16,189 nt of DNA from Eggerthellaceae bacterium (lineage in GTDB: Bacteria > Actinomycetota > Coriobacteriia > Coriobacteriales > Eggerthellaceae). The stretch spans positions 1-16,189 of the forward strand of contig JAFYTB010000122.1 in the NCBI GenBank assembly GCA_017559045.1. Reading direction: 5' to 3'. This document shows positions 6,437 through 13,283 of this stretch, in pieces. The notes beneath the pieces were generated by a model, which was given only the letters and a program-made list of their open reading frames with translations, was not told where the DNA came from and ran no database searches. The first letter of the stretch is position 1. The number at the start of each line of letters is the position of its first letter. The position numbers were made by a program, and so were the translations under genes.

Positions 6437-7879
6437 ATGGACATTTTGATTGATTACCGTTATCGCGAGGATGCAGTCTCCTCTCTTCCCATCGAGGAGC
6501 TCGCCCTTTTCACCCTCGCTGCTGAGGGCAATCCCGAAAACTCCGAGGTTTCCATCTGCTTCGTTGACGATGCTGAAATCGCAGCCCTCAATGAGGAGTA
6601 CCGCGGTAAGGTCGGCCCTACCGACGTGCTCTCGTTTGAGTGCGATAACCTTGATGATGAGTTCGCAGCCCCCGATGGCTTTGACGAGGATATCTACCAG
6701 CTTGGCGATATCGTTATCGCCGTAGATGTCGCCGAGCGTCAAACCAAGGAGTTTGGCACTACATTTGAGGAAGAGATTAGCCTCCTGCTTGTTCATGGCC
6801 TGCTCCATCTTTGCGGTTATGACCATATTGAAGAGGATGAAGCGGAGGAAATGGAAGCCCGCGAAGCTCAAATCCTTTCTGCTTGGAATAGCCGAGAGGA
6901 TGGCTACGAGGCTGCGCTTGAGTCCGCAATGATTCCGATGGCCGCAACTGCGCCTATCTCTTTCGAGAACTATGGCCGTACCGAGGGCTTCCGCTCCGGC
7001 TTCGTCACCTTGGTCGGACGCCCCAACGCTGGCAAGTCGACTCTTCTTAACGCCATTATGGGCAAGAAGATCGCCATCACCTCCAATACCGTTCAGACTA
7101 CGCGTCATCGTTTCCGCGCAGTCCTGACGCGCGAGAACTTCCAGATGGTCATCGTTGATACCCCTGGCCTCCACAAGCCTCATGACGCCCTTGGCGAGGA
7201 GCTGAACGTTTCCGCTCTGAAGGCTCTTGAAGATGTTGATGTCGTTGCAATGCTCATTGACGCTTCTAAACCCATCGGCAGGGGAGACGAATGGGTTGCC
7301 GAGCAGGTTCGCCGCGCTCGAGCAAAGAAAATCTGCGTTCTTTCCAAGACCGACATCGCTAATGACGGTCAGATTAGCGCACAGCGTGAGGCTGCAGAGA
7401 AGCTTGCCGACTGGGATGCAATGGTTGCCCTCTCGTCTATGAGCGGACGCAATGTCGATGCTTTCATTGAGGAAGTTGAATTCCTTCTTCCCGAGGGTCC
7501 GGCATGGTTCCCGCCCGACATGGAAACCGACCAGCCTATGGAGGTTATCGTAGCCGAGTTTATTCGAGAGAAGATCCTCAGAACCTTCCACGATGAAGTT
7601 CCCCACGCAATTGGCGTTCGCGTCGATGAGCTTGAGTTCGTCAAGAAAAAGGATCTTGCTCGCATCTATGCCACTATTTACGTAGAGCGAGACAGCCAAA
7701 AGGGAATCATCATTGGCAAGAAGGGCGCTTCGATCAAGCAGATTGGCGTTGACGCTCGTCGTGATCTCGAGCACCTGCTTGGCATGCAGGTATTCTTGGA
7801 TCTTTCCGTGAAGGTAAAGAAGAATTGGCGTCGTGACGCAAATCAGATCCGTCGTTTCGGATATGGTGAAGGAAACTAA
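6437..7879 (+). CDS. ybeY-era: Fused YbeY endoribonuclease - Era GTPase
   Basis: One uninterrupted 480-residue frame joins two proteins that are normally separate. Residues about 1-150 are YbeY: LNEEYRGKVGPTDVLSFE, then LGDIVIAVD, then the metal site HGLLHLCGYDH with H120, H124 and H130. Residues about 185-480 are Era: G1 GRPNAGKS (194-201), G2 around QTTRHR, G3 DTPGLH, G4 SKTD (303-306), G5 SSMSG, and a C-terminal KH domain with GKKG at 427-430. YbeY matures the 3' end of 16S rRNA and takes part in ribosome quality control; Era binds the same 16S 3' end during 30S assembly, so the fusion couples two partners. A 35-residue linker separates them. An AGGAAAGG site eight bases before the ATG supports the start. 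The G4 motif has Ser where Asn is usual. In-frame ATGs at 6929 and 6938 could yield separate Era, but the sites before them are weak. Confidence 0.93.
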   Translation: MDILIDYRYREDAVSSLPIEELALFTLAAEGNPENSEVSICFVDDAEIAALNEEYRGKVGPTDVLSFECDNLDDEFAAPDGFDEDIYQLGDIVIAVDVAERQTKEFGTTFEEEISLLLVHGLLHLCGYDHIEEDEAEEMEAREAQILSAWNSREDGYEAALESAMIPMAATAPISFENYGRTEGFRSGFVTLVGRPNAGKSTLLNAIMGKKIAITSNTVQTTRHRFRAVLTRENFQMVIVDTPGLHKPHDALGEELNVSALKALEDVDVVAMLIDASKPIGRGDEWVAEQVRRARAKKICVLSKTDIANDGQISAQREAAEKLADWDAMVALSSMSGRNVDAFIEEVEFLLPEGPAWFPPDMETDQPMEVIVAEFIREKILRTFHDEVPHAIGVRVDELEFVKKKDLARIYATIYVERDSQKGIIIGKKGASIKQIGVDARRDLEHLLGMQVFLDLSVKVKKNWRRDANQIRRFGYGEGN

Positions 7880-7902
7880 GAACCTTCCAGGAGATTTGCA
7901 GC

Positions 7903-9366
7903 ATGATATGCCCTCAGTGCCAAACCGAAAATAGATCTAACGCCAAGTTCTGCGATGAATGCGGATGCCTTCTTGTGTCCTCTTCCGCGCAAACTACCGT
8001 TATCTCCGGATCACCCGATCCCCGTGCGGCGCTGAAGTCTATTCCCGTGGTTGAAGAAGCAGACGAAGGTTTCGATTTTTCTGAACCTAGCTATGCTGAA
8101 TCCAGTACCAATACTTCGGGTGGCGTGCAAAATCGAGAGTCTCTCGAGCACGTCGCCCGAGACATGTTTCCCGGCAAATTCGATTCGGGAAAGGTTTCAC
8201 CGTTTGGTTCTCCCGACAAATCGGCTGACCTTACGGGCCTTGAAAAGCTTGTCGACTCCAGCTATGTTCCGCCCGCATTTTCGGGCCGAGCTGGCGACAC
8301 CATGGAAATGCCCCCTGTTAAGGCAGAGCATTCTCAGGCGCGTCAATACCGCGCTGAACTAACTCCCAAGGAGCAGAAGCGCCTCGATAGGGAAGCCGCA
8401 AAGGCGGAGGGAGCCCATTCCCCCAAGATTTACCTCTTCATATTCCTGTTTGTGGCTCTGGTTGCCGCAGGAATAGCTGCTGGCACTTATTACCTGGAAA
8501 TCTGGGGTGGCAAAAGCATTCCGGATGTTGTCGGCCAGTCCGAGGAGAACGCCCGCTATACCCTCGAGTCTAGGGGCTTTACCGTCCGTGCCGAGCTTGT
8601 TAAGTCCGATGATGTGGACGGAATTGTGCTTTTAACCGATCCGGCATCTGGTTCTCGTGCGCAGGCTGGATCCGAGGTCGTCATGCATATTTCAACAAGC
8701 CGAATTGTCCCCAAGGTTGTTGGATTGCTTCAGGAAGAGGCGGAAGTTTTGCTTCGCGCCGAGGGCTTTAACGCCTTCACCTTTGTTCCTGTAAAGTCTA
8801 CTGACAATGAGGGTCTCGTTCTTTCGATCGACGTCGAACAAGGTGAGCGCGCCCTTTCCAATACGCCCATGACAATCGAGGTCGCCGTTCCTTATACCGT
8901 TCCGGCGGTAGAAAGCCTCACCCAGAGCGAGGCAATTGCTCTTCTCGAAGCCGAGGGGTACAAGGTTGTAATCAGACCTCACTACTCCGAGGAGATGAAA
9001 GAGGGCATCGCGGTTAGCACCGAGCCTCAAGTCGGCATGGAACTCAAATCTGGCGAGACGGTGACTCTCTACGTTTCGAAATCACGTGCTAGAGAGCTGA
9101 TTGACCTCACCTGGTCTTACTTAAGCTCCGCGTCCGACTTCAGCATTAACGGATTAAGCTATCAGGTCTCTTCCATCGATTCCATTGAATACACCGGTGA
9201 AAATACGGTTACGTACACCATTACCGCACGCTATTACGAGACCCATTATTGGTTCGGTTTCGAAGCCGAAACCCGCTATGGCGATTTTGAGACTCTTACC
9301 GGCACCATCACGTGGAGCGATTCCAACGAAATCTCGGGCGCTAATCCGACTATCAAGAGGCTTTAG
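7903..9366 (+). CDS. Zinc-ribbon, single-pass membrane protein with three PASTA domains (function unknown)
   Basis: 487 residues; no named family recognised as a whole. A zinc ribbon opens the protein: C3, C6, C17 and C20 (CPQC...CDECG). Residues about 25-165 are low in predicted structure, with a basic stretch before the membrane (KEQKRLDREAAKAEG). One transmembrane helix spans about 176-198. The positive-inside rule puts the ribbon in the cytoplasm and the rest outside. Three PASTA repeats follow at about 205-266, 268-331 and 332-393, each opening with a VP or IP motif (IPDVVG, VPKVVG, VPAVES). A C-terminal region (about 394-487), rich in Tyr, Thr and aromatic residues, looks like a beta-rich domain I cannot name. 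PASTA domains in PknB-type kinases and PBPs bind peptidoglycan fragments, so this resembles a PknB receptor with its kinase replaced by a zinc ribbon. AGGAGAT seven bases before the ATG supports the start. It sits between era and recO, with three bases before recO. Confidence 0.85.
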   Translation: MICPQCQTENRSNAKFCDECGCLLVSSSAQTTVISGSPDPRAALKSIPVVEEADEGFDFSEPSYAESSTNTSGGVQNRESLEHVARDMFPGKFDSGKVSPFGSPDKSADLTGLEKLVDSSYVPPAFSGRAGDTMEMPPVKAEHSQARQYRAELTPKEQKRLDREAAKAEGAHSPKIYLFIFLFVALVAAGIAAGTYYLEIWGGKSIPDVVGQSEENARYTLESRGFTVRAELVKSDDVDGIVLLTDPASGSRAQAGSEVVMHISTSRIVPKVVGLLQEEAEVLLRAEGFNAFTFVPVKSTDNEGLVLSIDVEQGERALSNTPMTIEVAVPYTVPAVESLTQSEAIALLEAEGYKVVIRPHYSEEMKEGIAVSTEPQVGMELKSGETVTLYVSKSRARELIDLTWSYLSSASDFSINGLSYQVSSIDSIEYTGENTVTYTITARYYETHYWFGFEAETRYGDFETLTGTITWSDSNEISGANPTIKRL

Positions 9367-9369
9367 ATC

Positions 9370-10137
9370 GTGGCGTCGCCCACCTACTCCACGAGAGGAA
9401 TCGTTCTTCGCAAAACGAAGCTGTCAGAAAGCGACCTCATAATCAGCCTGCTGAATCAAGACGGCTCTTTGCTCAAATGCGTTGCAAAGGGCGCCCGCAA
9501 ACCCACTAGCCAGTTTGCGTCTCGACTCGAGCTGTATTCTGAGGTCGATCTTCTTTGCGCAAAGGGCCGAAGCCTCGACATTGTCAAAGAGACCCGTCTC
9601 ATTCAGTCACATGACCGCATCAGGTGTTCTCTCGAGCTCTCCTCGGCTGCTGGCCCCATGGCCGAGCTATTGTCCCGAGTTGCGCAAGAGGGTCTTGAGA
9701 ATCCCGTCCTCTTCAAAGCTAGCTCTGTGGCTTATTCCGCGTTAAACGAAGCTGAGTTGTCGGCTGCACCTGCTATCTGCGCCGCTCATCTTCTTAAGAC
9801 CTTGGCATATGCGGGTTTAAGGCCGAGCTTCGAAGCTTGCGTTGGATGCGGATGCGAGATCGACGAAAACGTTGAAAGCTTGCGTTTTAGCTTTAGCGAG
9901 GGGGGAGTGGTGTGCGGCGAATGCGCTGCTCATTGCGACTCTCTTTTGCTGGCGAAAGATTCCATTGCGTGGAGTCGCTATTTCTTGCTTGCACGATTTA
10001 GTGAAATTCTCGAACTAAGTCCTCCGGTTGCCGTCAGCTTGGATGCGCTGCAGCTTTCCCAGGAACTTATTCGTGCCCATGTTGGATCTAAGCTCAAGTC
10101 TCTCGAATTTCTTTTCACTGGAGGCTTCTTTGATTGA
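9370..10137 (+). CDS. recO: DNA repair protein RecO
   Basis: 255 residues from GTG 9370, three bases after the previous stop. RecO binds single-stranded DNA and, with RecR, loads RecA onto SSB-coated gaps (RecFOR pathway). The N-terminal OB fold contains the typical RGIVLRKTKLSESDLIISLL opening and a KGARKPTSQFASRLEL stretch. A helical bundle follows, then a zinc finger with C157, C160, C182 and C185 (CVGC...CGEC). A separate upstream ribosome site is not obvious; coupling to the gene before it is likely. An era-recO neighbourhood is widely conserved, here separated by the PASTA gene. The final codons overlap an 11-base-pair stem-loop, so recO may be the last gene of the long operon. Confidence 0.93.
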   Translation: MASPTYSTRGIVLRKTKLSESDLIISLLNQDGSLLKCVAKGARKPTSQFASRLELYSEVDLLCAKGRSLDIVKETRLIQSHDRIRCSLELSSAAGPMAELLSRVAQEGLENPVLFKASSVAYSALNEAELSAAPAICAAHLLKTLAYAGLRPSFEACVGCGCEIDENVESLRFSFSEGGVVCGECAAHCDSLLLAKDSIAWSRYFLLARFSEILELSPPVAVSLDALQLSQELIRAHVGSKLKSLEFLFTGGFFD

Positions 10138-10172
10138 GATTTAGCGCTTTACCTGCGAATTCGCTAAATCTC
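10136..10172 (+). terminator. Stem-loop at the end of recO, possible terminator without T-tract
   Basis: GAGATTTAGCG (10136-10146) and CGCTAAATCTC (10162-10172) are a perfect 11-base inverted repeat with a 15-base loop, and the left arm begins within the recO stop codon. Within the loop and right arm, GCGAATTCGC (10155-10164) is itself a palindrome. No run of T follows on either strand, so this may be a weak terminator, a 3'-end stabiliser or a protein site. Confidence 0.5.
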
Positions 10173-10175
10173 CAC

Positions 10176-10204
10176 TTGCTTGCAGAATCTCAGGAGTTTA
10201 TTAT
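10176..10204 (+). promoter_or_regulatory. Putative rpsO promoter
   Basis: TTGCTT (10176-10181), a 17-base spacer and TATTAT (10199-10204) match the sigma-70 pattern, the -10 at five of six positions. Transcription would begin near 10211, giving an mRNA leader of roughly 117 bases before rpsO. It lies just after the recO stem-loop, as expected for a new transcription unit. Confidence 0.5.
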
Positions 10205-10288
10205 AGACAGGCTGTGTTTAAGCAGCTGTTCATTCCTAGTGGTTATGCGCCACCCGCTTACTTACTCGGATTGAACGAATATTGTCTG

Positions 10289-10305
10289 TCTGGCAAAACG
10301 CCAGA
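10289..10305 (+). promoter_or_regulatory. Small hairpin just upstream of the rpsO ribosome site
   Basis: TCTGGC and GCCAGA pair perfectly (six pairs) around an AAAAC loop. The rpsO ribosome binding site AAAGGTGG (10313-10320) starts seven bases later. S15 represses its own translation through leader structures in several bacteria; whether this hairpin takes part is inference, and chance is possible. Confidence 0.3.
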
Positions 10306-10327
10306 ATCATTGAAAGGTGGAAACATC

Positions 10328-10615
10328 ATGGCAAACAGGCTCAGCGTCAGCAAGGAGCGCGTTGCAGAGATCATCGCCGAGTTCGGTAAGGGCGAGGGCG
10401 ATTCCGGCAGCGCAGAGGTTCAGGTTGCAATCCTCACCGAGCGTATCCGTAACCTCACCGAGCACCTCAAGGAGCACAAGAAGGACAACCACACCCGTCG
10501 TGGCCTTATGATGCTCATCGGTAAGCGTCGTGGCCTCCTGAAGTACATCAAGGAGCGCGACATCGACAACTACCGTGCTCTCATCAAGAAGCTCGGCATC
10601 CGCGACAACATCTAG
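10328..10615 (+). CDS. rpsO: 30S ribosomal protein S15
   Basis: 95 residues, close to the usual 89 with a short N-terminal addition. S15 binds helices of the central domain of 16S rRNA early in 30S assembly and forms an intersubunit bridge. The sequence carries the family core: GDSGSAEVQVAIL, RIRNLTEHLKEHKKDNHTRRGL and GKRRGLLKYI, ending in KKLGIRDN. The ATG at 10328 is chosen because AAAGGTGG lies seven bases upstream; the frame is open to 10214 but the extra residues match nothing in S15. Codon use is strongly biased to C-ending codons, as in highly expressed genes, unlike the preceding operon. The rpsO-pnp pairing is conserved across bacteria. Confidence 0.97.
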   Translation: MANRLSVSKERVAEIIAEFGKGEGDSGSAEVQVAILTERIRNLTEHLKEHKKDNHTRRGLMMLIGKRRGLLKYIKERDIDNYRALIKKLGIRDNI

Positions 10616-10622
10616 TTTTGCC

Positions 10623-10654
10623 CGAAGGCCCGCTACGTCGGGCCTTCGCTTCTT
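10623..10654 (+). terminator. Intrinsic terminator between rpsO and pnp
   Basis: CGAAGGCCCG (10623-10632) and CGGGCCTTCG (10639-10648) form a perfect ten-pair GC-rich stem with a six-base loop, followed by CTTCTT. The T-tract is imperfect, so partial read-through into pnp is likely; a terminator in this position is also known in enteric bacteria. Confidence 0.75.
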
Positions 10655-10675
10655 AAATCACCCCATTTGGTGCCA

Positions 10676-10791
10676 AAGAACACTACGTTCTTCGCATAGA
10701 GCCGGTCGGAAACGCATGAGGCGGTTCTGCTCGGAGGGCCTCGAAATAGAAGTAACGGGCCCTGAAGAAGCTTGTGTGCAATAGGGCGCAC
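10676..10791 (+). promoter_or_regulatory. Structured pnp leader with four small hairpins
   Basis: Four successive inverted repeats occur: AAGAAC/GTTCTT (10676-10681 with 10687-10692), AGAGCCG/CGGTTCT (10698-10704 with 10722-10728, one G-U), AGGGCC/GGCCCT (10735-10740 with 10758-10763) and GTGTGC/GCGCAC (10774-10779 with 10786-10791, one G-U). In E. coli, PNPase represses itself through RNase III-processed hairpins in the same place; a similar role here is inference. I found no convincing promoter in this stretch. Confidence 0.4.
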
Positions 10792-10818
10792 GAGGCAAAG
10801 AGAAAGACATATACAACT

Positions 10819-13020
10819 ATGAACAAAATCGTCGAATCCTTTGAGCTGTACGGCAAAGAGTACCGACTCGAGACTGGTGAGCTTGCAAAGCAGACCACTG
10901 GCGCTGTTCTCGTCACCTGCGGCGAGACCACCGTTCTCGTCACCGCCGTCGTTTCCAAGCAGGAAAAGGACTACGACTTCTTCCCGCTGACTGTCGACTT
11001 CATGGAGAAGATGTACTCCGTGGGCCGCATTCCCGGTGGCTACCTGAAGCGTGAGGCAAAGCCCTCCGACAAGGGTACCCTCACCGCCCGCATGATCGAC
11101 CGTCCGATCCGCCCTGGTTTCCCGGATGGCTACAAGAACGAGGTTCACATCGTCGCAACCACCCTCGTGTGCGACGGCCAGAACCCGCCTGACACCATCT
11201 GCGTTGCTGGCGCTTCCGCTGCCCTTATGGTTGGCGGCGCACCCTTCGAGGGCCCCGCTGCTTGCGTTCGCATTGCTCGCAACGTCGAGACCGGCGAGTT
11301 CATCGTCAACCCCACCTATGCTGAGGAAGAGGCTTCTGACCTCGAGCTCACCATCGCAGGTACCGCTGAGTACATCTCCATGGTCGAGGCTGGCGCAAAG
11401 GAGATCTCCGAGGAGGACATGCTCGCCGCTATGACCTTCGGCCAGGAGGCAATCGCAGCCTTCTGCGAGAAGCAGGCTGAGTTCCTCGCTAAGGTTAACC
11501 CCACTCCGATGGCTTACACCATCCATGCTGCAGATCCCTGCATCGCTGAGCGTATCATCCCGTACTTCGACGCTATGTCCGCCGCTCTTCGCGACGCTGA
11601 CAAGCTCTCCCGCGTCGAGAAGGTTGCCGCTCTTAAGGATCAGATCAAGGCCGAGGCCTTTGACGAGGACGAGCGCGCTGCATGGGGTTCCGACATTGCT
11701 GCTGAGCTCAAGAAGCTCGAGAAGAAGGCAATGCGCAAGATGATCATCGAGACTGGCGAGCGTGCTGACGGTCGTCGTCCTGAGGAGGTTCGTCCGCTCC
11801 ACATCGTTCCGGGCTACCTGCCCCGCGTCCATGGTTGCGGCCTCTTCCAGCGTGGTCAGACCCAGGTTCTCTCCGTCTGCACCCTCGGTATGCTCAACGA
11901 GTGGCAGCGTCTTGACACCATCGATCCCGCTGAGGGCAAGCGCTACATGCATCAGTACAACTTCCCGCCGTACTGCACCGGTGAGGTTGGCCGCATGGGT
12001 GCTCCGAAGCGTCGCGAGATCGGCCATGGCGCACTTGCCGAGAAGGCACTGCTCCCGGTTCTTCCTTCCGAGGATGACTTCCCTTATGCAATTCGCGTCG
12101 TCTCTGAGGTTCTTGAGTCCAACGGCTCTTCCTCTATGGCTTCCACCTGCGGTTCCACGCTTGCTCTAATGGACGCTGGCGTGCCGATTTCCGCTCCCGT
12201 TTCCGGCGTTGCTATGGGCCTCATCAAGGAGGGCGACGACGTCGTCATCCTTACCGACATCCAGGGCGTTGAGGACTTCCTCGGCGACATGGACTTCAAG
12301 GTTTGTGGCACCGAGAAGGGCATCACCGCTCTCCAGATGGACAACAAGGCAAAGGGTCTCTCCGTTGAGATTCTCGCTAAGGCTCTGAAGCAGGCTCATG
12401 AGGGTCGCGCTCACATCCTTTCCGCTATGCTCGAGACCATTCCTGCACCGCGCGACACCATGCGCGAGACCGCTCCGCGTATCGAGACCATCAAGATTCC
12501 GGTCGATAAGATCCGCGACGTGATCGGTAGCGGCGGCAAGGTCGTTCGTGGCATCCAGGAGGAGACTGGCGCTTCCATCGACATTCAGGAAGACGGCACC
12601 ATTCATGTTGGCGCAACCACCGGCACCGCTATGGAGGCTGCAAAGGCAATGATCCTCGGCATCGTCAAGGAGCCCGAGATTGGCGAGATCTATGACGGCG
12701 AAGTCGTCGGCATCAAGGACTTTGGTGCTTTCGTCAAGCTGACGCCTGGCAAGGACGGCCTGCTCCACATCTCCCGCGTTGCCAATGGTCGCGTTGCAAA
12801 GGTTGAGGACGTGCTTAACCTCGGCGACGTCGTTAAGGTCACCATCATCGAGATCGACCCGAAGACCGGCAAGATCAGCCTTGACCGCATCGACAAGCCC
12901 GAGGCTCCGGCTGGTTCTGCTTCCGCCGAGCCCCGTGAGCGCCGCTCCGACCGCGATGCTCGCCCTGGTCGCAGCAATCGCGAGGGTGATGGCCGCAAGC
13001 CGCGTCGTCGCCACGAGTAA
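10819..13020 (+). CDS. pnp: Polyribonucleotide nucleotidyltransferase (PNPase)
   Basis: 733 residues from ATG 10819. PNPase degrades RNA 3' to 5' by phosphorolysis, releasing nucleoside diphosphates, and can run in reverse to add tails. The two RNase PH domains are at about 8-140 and 315-540. The second holds the active-site motifs HGCGLFQRGQTQ, SNGSSSMASTCGSTLALMDAG and LGDMDFKV. A KH domain has the loop GSGG at 570-573, and an S1 RNA-binding domain covers about 623-693 (IYDGEVVGIKDFGAFVKL). The final 40 residues form an Arg-rich tail (RERRSDRDARPGRSNREG). The frame is open to GTG 10774, but that start would add 15 residues overlapping the leader hairpins, and the protein from 10819 fits PNPase; the ribosome site (AGAAAG, 12 bases upstream) is weak. 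Strong codon bias matches rpsO. A strong terminator follows. Confidence 0.97.
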   Translation: MNKIVESFELYGKEYRLETGELAKQTTGAVLVTCGETTVLVTAVVSKQEKDYDFFPLTVDFMEKMYSVGRIPGGYLKREAKPSDKGTLTARMIDRPIRPGFPDGYKNEVHIVATTLVCDGQNPPDTICVAGASAALMVGGAPFEGPAACVRIARNVETGEFIVNPTYAEEEASDLELTIAGTAEYISMVEAGAKEISEEDMLAAMTFGQEAIAAFCEKQAEFLAKVNPTPMAYTIHAADPCIAERIIPYFDAMSAALRDADKLSRVEKVAALKDQIKAEAFDEDERAAWGSDIAAELKKLEKKAMRKMIIETGERADGRRPEEVRPLHIVPGYLPRVHGCGLFQRGQTQVLSVCTLGMLNEWQRLDTIDPAEGKRYMHQYNFPPYCTGEVGRMGAPKRREIGHGALAEKALLPVLPSEDDFPYAIRVVSEVLESNGSSSMASTCGSTLALMDAGVPISAPVSGVAMGLIKEGDDVVILTDIQGVEDFLGDMDFKVCGTEKGITALQMDNKAKGLSVEILAKALKQAHEGRAHILSAMLETIPAPRDTMRETAPRIETIKIPVDKIRDVIGSGGKVVRGIQEETGASIDIQEDGTIHVGATTGTAMEAAKAMILGIVKEPEIGEIYDGEVVGIKDFGAFVKLTPGKDGLLHISRVANGRVAKVEDVLNLGDVVKVTIIEIDPKTGKISLDRIDKPEAPAGSASAEPRERRSDRDARPGRSNREGDGRKPRRRHE

Positions 13021-13050
13021 TCACTCAGCGCTGATTTAACCGCTTTAGCT

Positions 13051-13101
13051 AGCCTCTTCTCCACCAAACAAAATTGAAGGTGGGGGAGAGGCTTCTTTGT
13101 T
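13051..13101 (+). terminator. Intrinsic terminator after pnp
   Basis: A 15-pair stem (13051-13065 with 13079-13093; two G-U wobbles) encloses a 13-base loop and is followed by TCTTTGTT. It begins 31 bases past the pnp stop and is the strongest terminator in the window. A separate palindrome, TCAGCGCTGA (13025-13034), lies between the stop and the terminator. Confidence 0.85.
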
Positions 13102-13283
13102 ATAAGCAAGGGCGAGGGAGATGAAGCTCAAATCGTGGTTACAGGACGTATAAACAGGCTCGTAACGCCTTCCGCAGCAACTCTTACCACTGCGCCGAAG
13201 AAGCGTAATAGTTGCGAAACGCTCGTGGTAGCATAATCAGAATCAGATAGATACAAATTCGTTCACCAAATGAAGGGTTTCAT
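13102..13283 (+). promoter_or_regulatory. dapB upstream region with two mutually exclusive hairpins
   Basis: No gene of credible size is seen here. Hairpin A pairs GCAACT (13177-13182) with AGTTGC (13210-13215) and TTAC (13184-13187) with GTAA (13205-13208), ten pairs with one mismatch. Hairpin B pairs ACCAC (13186-13190) with GTGGT (13225-13229) and AGCGT (13202-13206) with ACGCT (13219-13223). They share bases and cannot coexist. A -10-like CATAAT (13232-13237) follows, but the only -35-like box, TTGCGA (13212-13217), is just 14 bases away; TATAAA at 13149-13154 lacks a clear -35. A GAAGGG ribosome site (13272-13277) lies six bases before dapB. I see no lysine riboswitch or T-box core. Confidence 0.4.

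Noticed and set aside
6239..7774. 511-residue open frame on the minus strand across phoH and ybeY-era
   Set aside because: It is antisense to well-identified genes, has no recognisable motif, and arises from codon bias in the + strand genes that keeps stops out of one antisense frame.
10214..10327. Upstream GTG start for rpsO adding 38 residues
   Set aside because: There is a good ribosome site directly before ATG 10328 and S15 never has such an extension; the stretch is the mRNA leader.
10774..10818. Upstream GTG start for pnp adding 15 residues
   Set aside because: The extra residues (MCNRAHEAKRKTYTT) match nothing in PNPase and would be coded by a leader hairpin; ATG 10819 gives a normal N-terminus.
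10633..12027. 464-residue minus-strand frame opposite pnp
   Set aside because: Antisense shadow of strongly biased pnp codons; the translation is Leu/Ser/Asp-rich with no family signature, and it crosses the rpsO-pnp terminator and leader.
13121..13153. Ten-residue ORF (MKLKSWLQDV) between pnp and dapB as a lysine leader peptide
   Set aside because: Only two Lys codons, the purine-rich site abuts the ATG too closely, and no terminator/antiterminator pair is seen after it. Not enough to call attenuation.
13102..13283. Lysine riboswitch or T-box before dapB
   Set aside because: The span is only 182 bases and I see neither the multi-helix lysine aptamer core nor the T-box sequence or specifier stem followed by a terminator.
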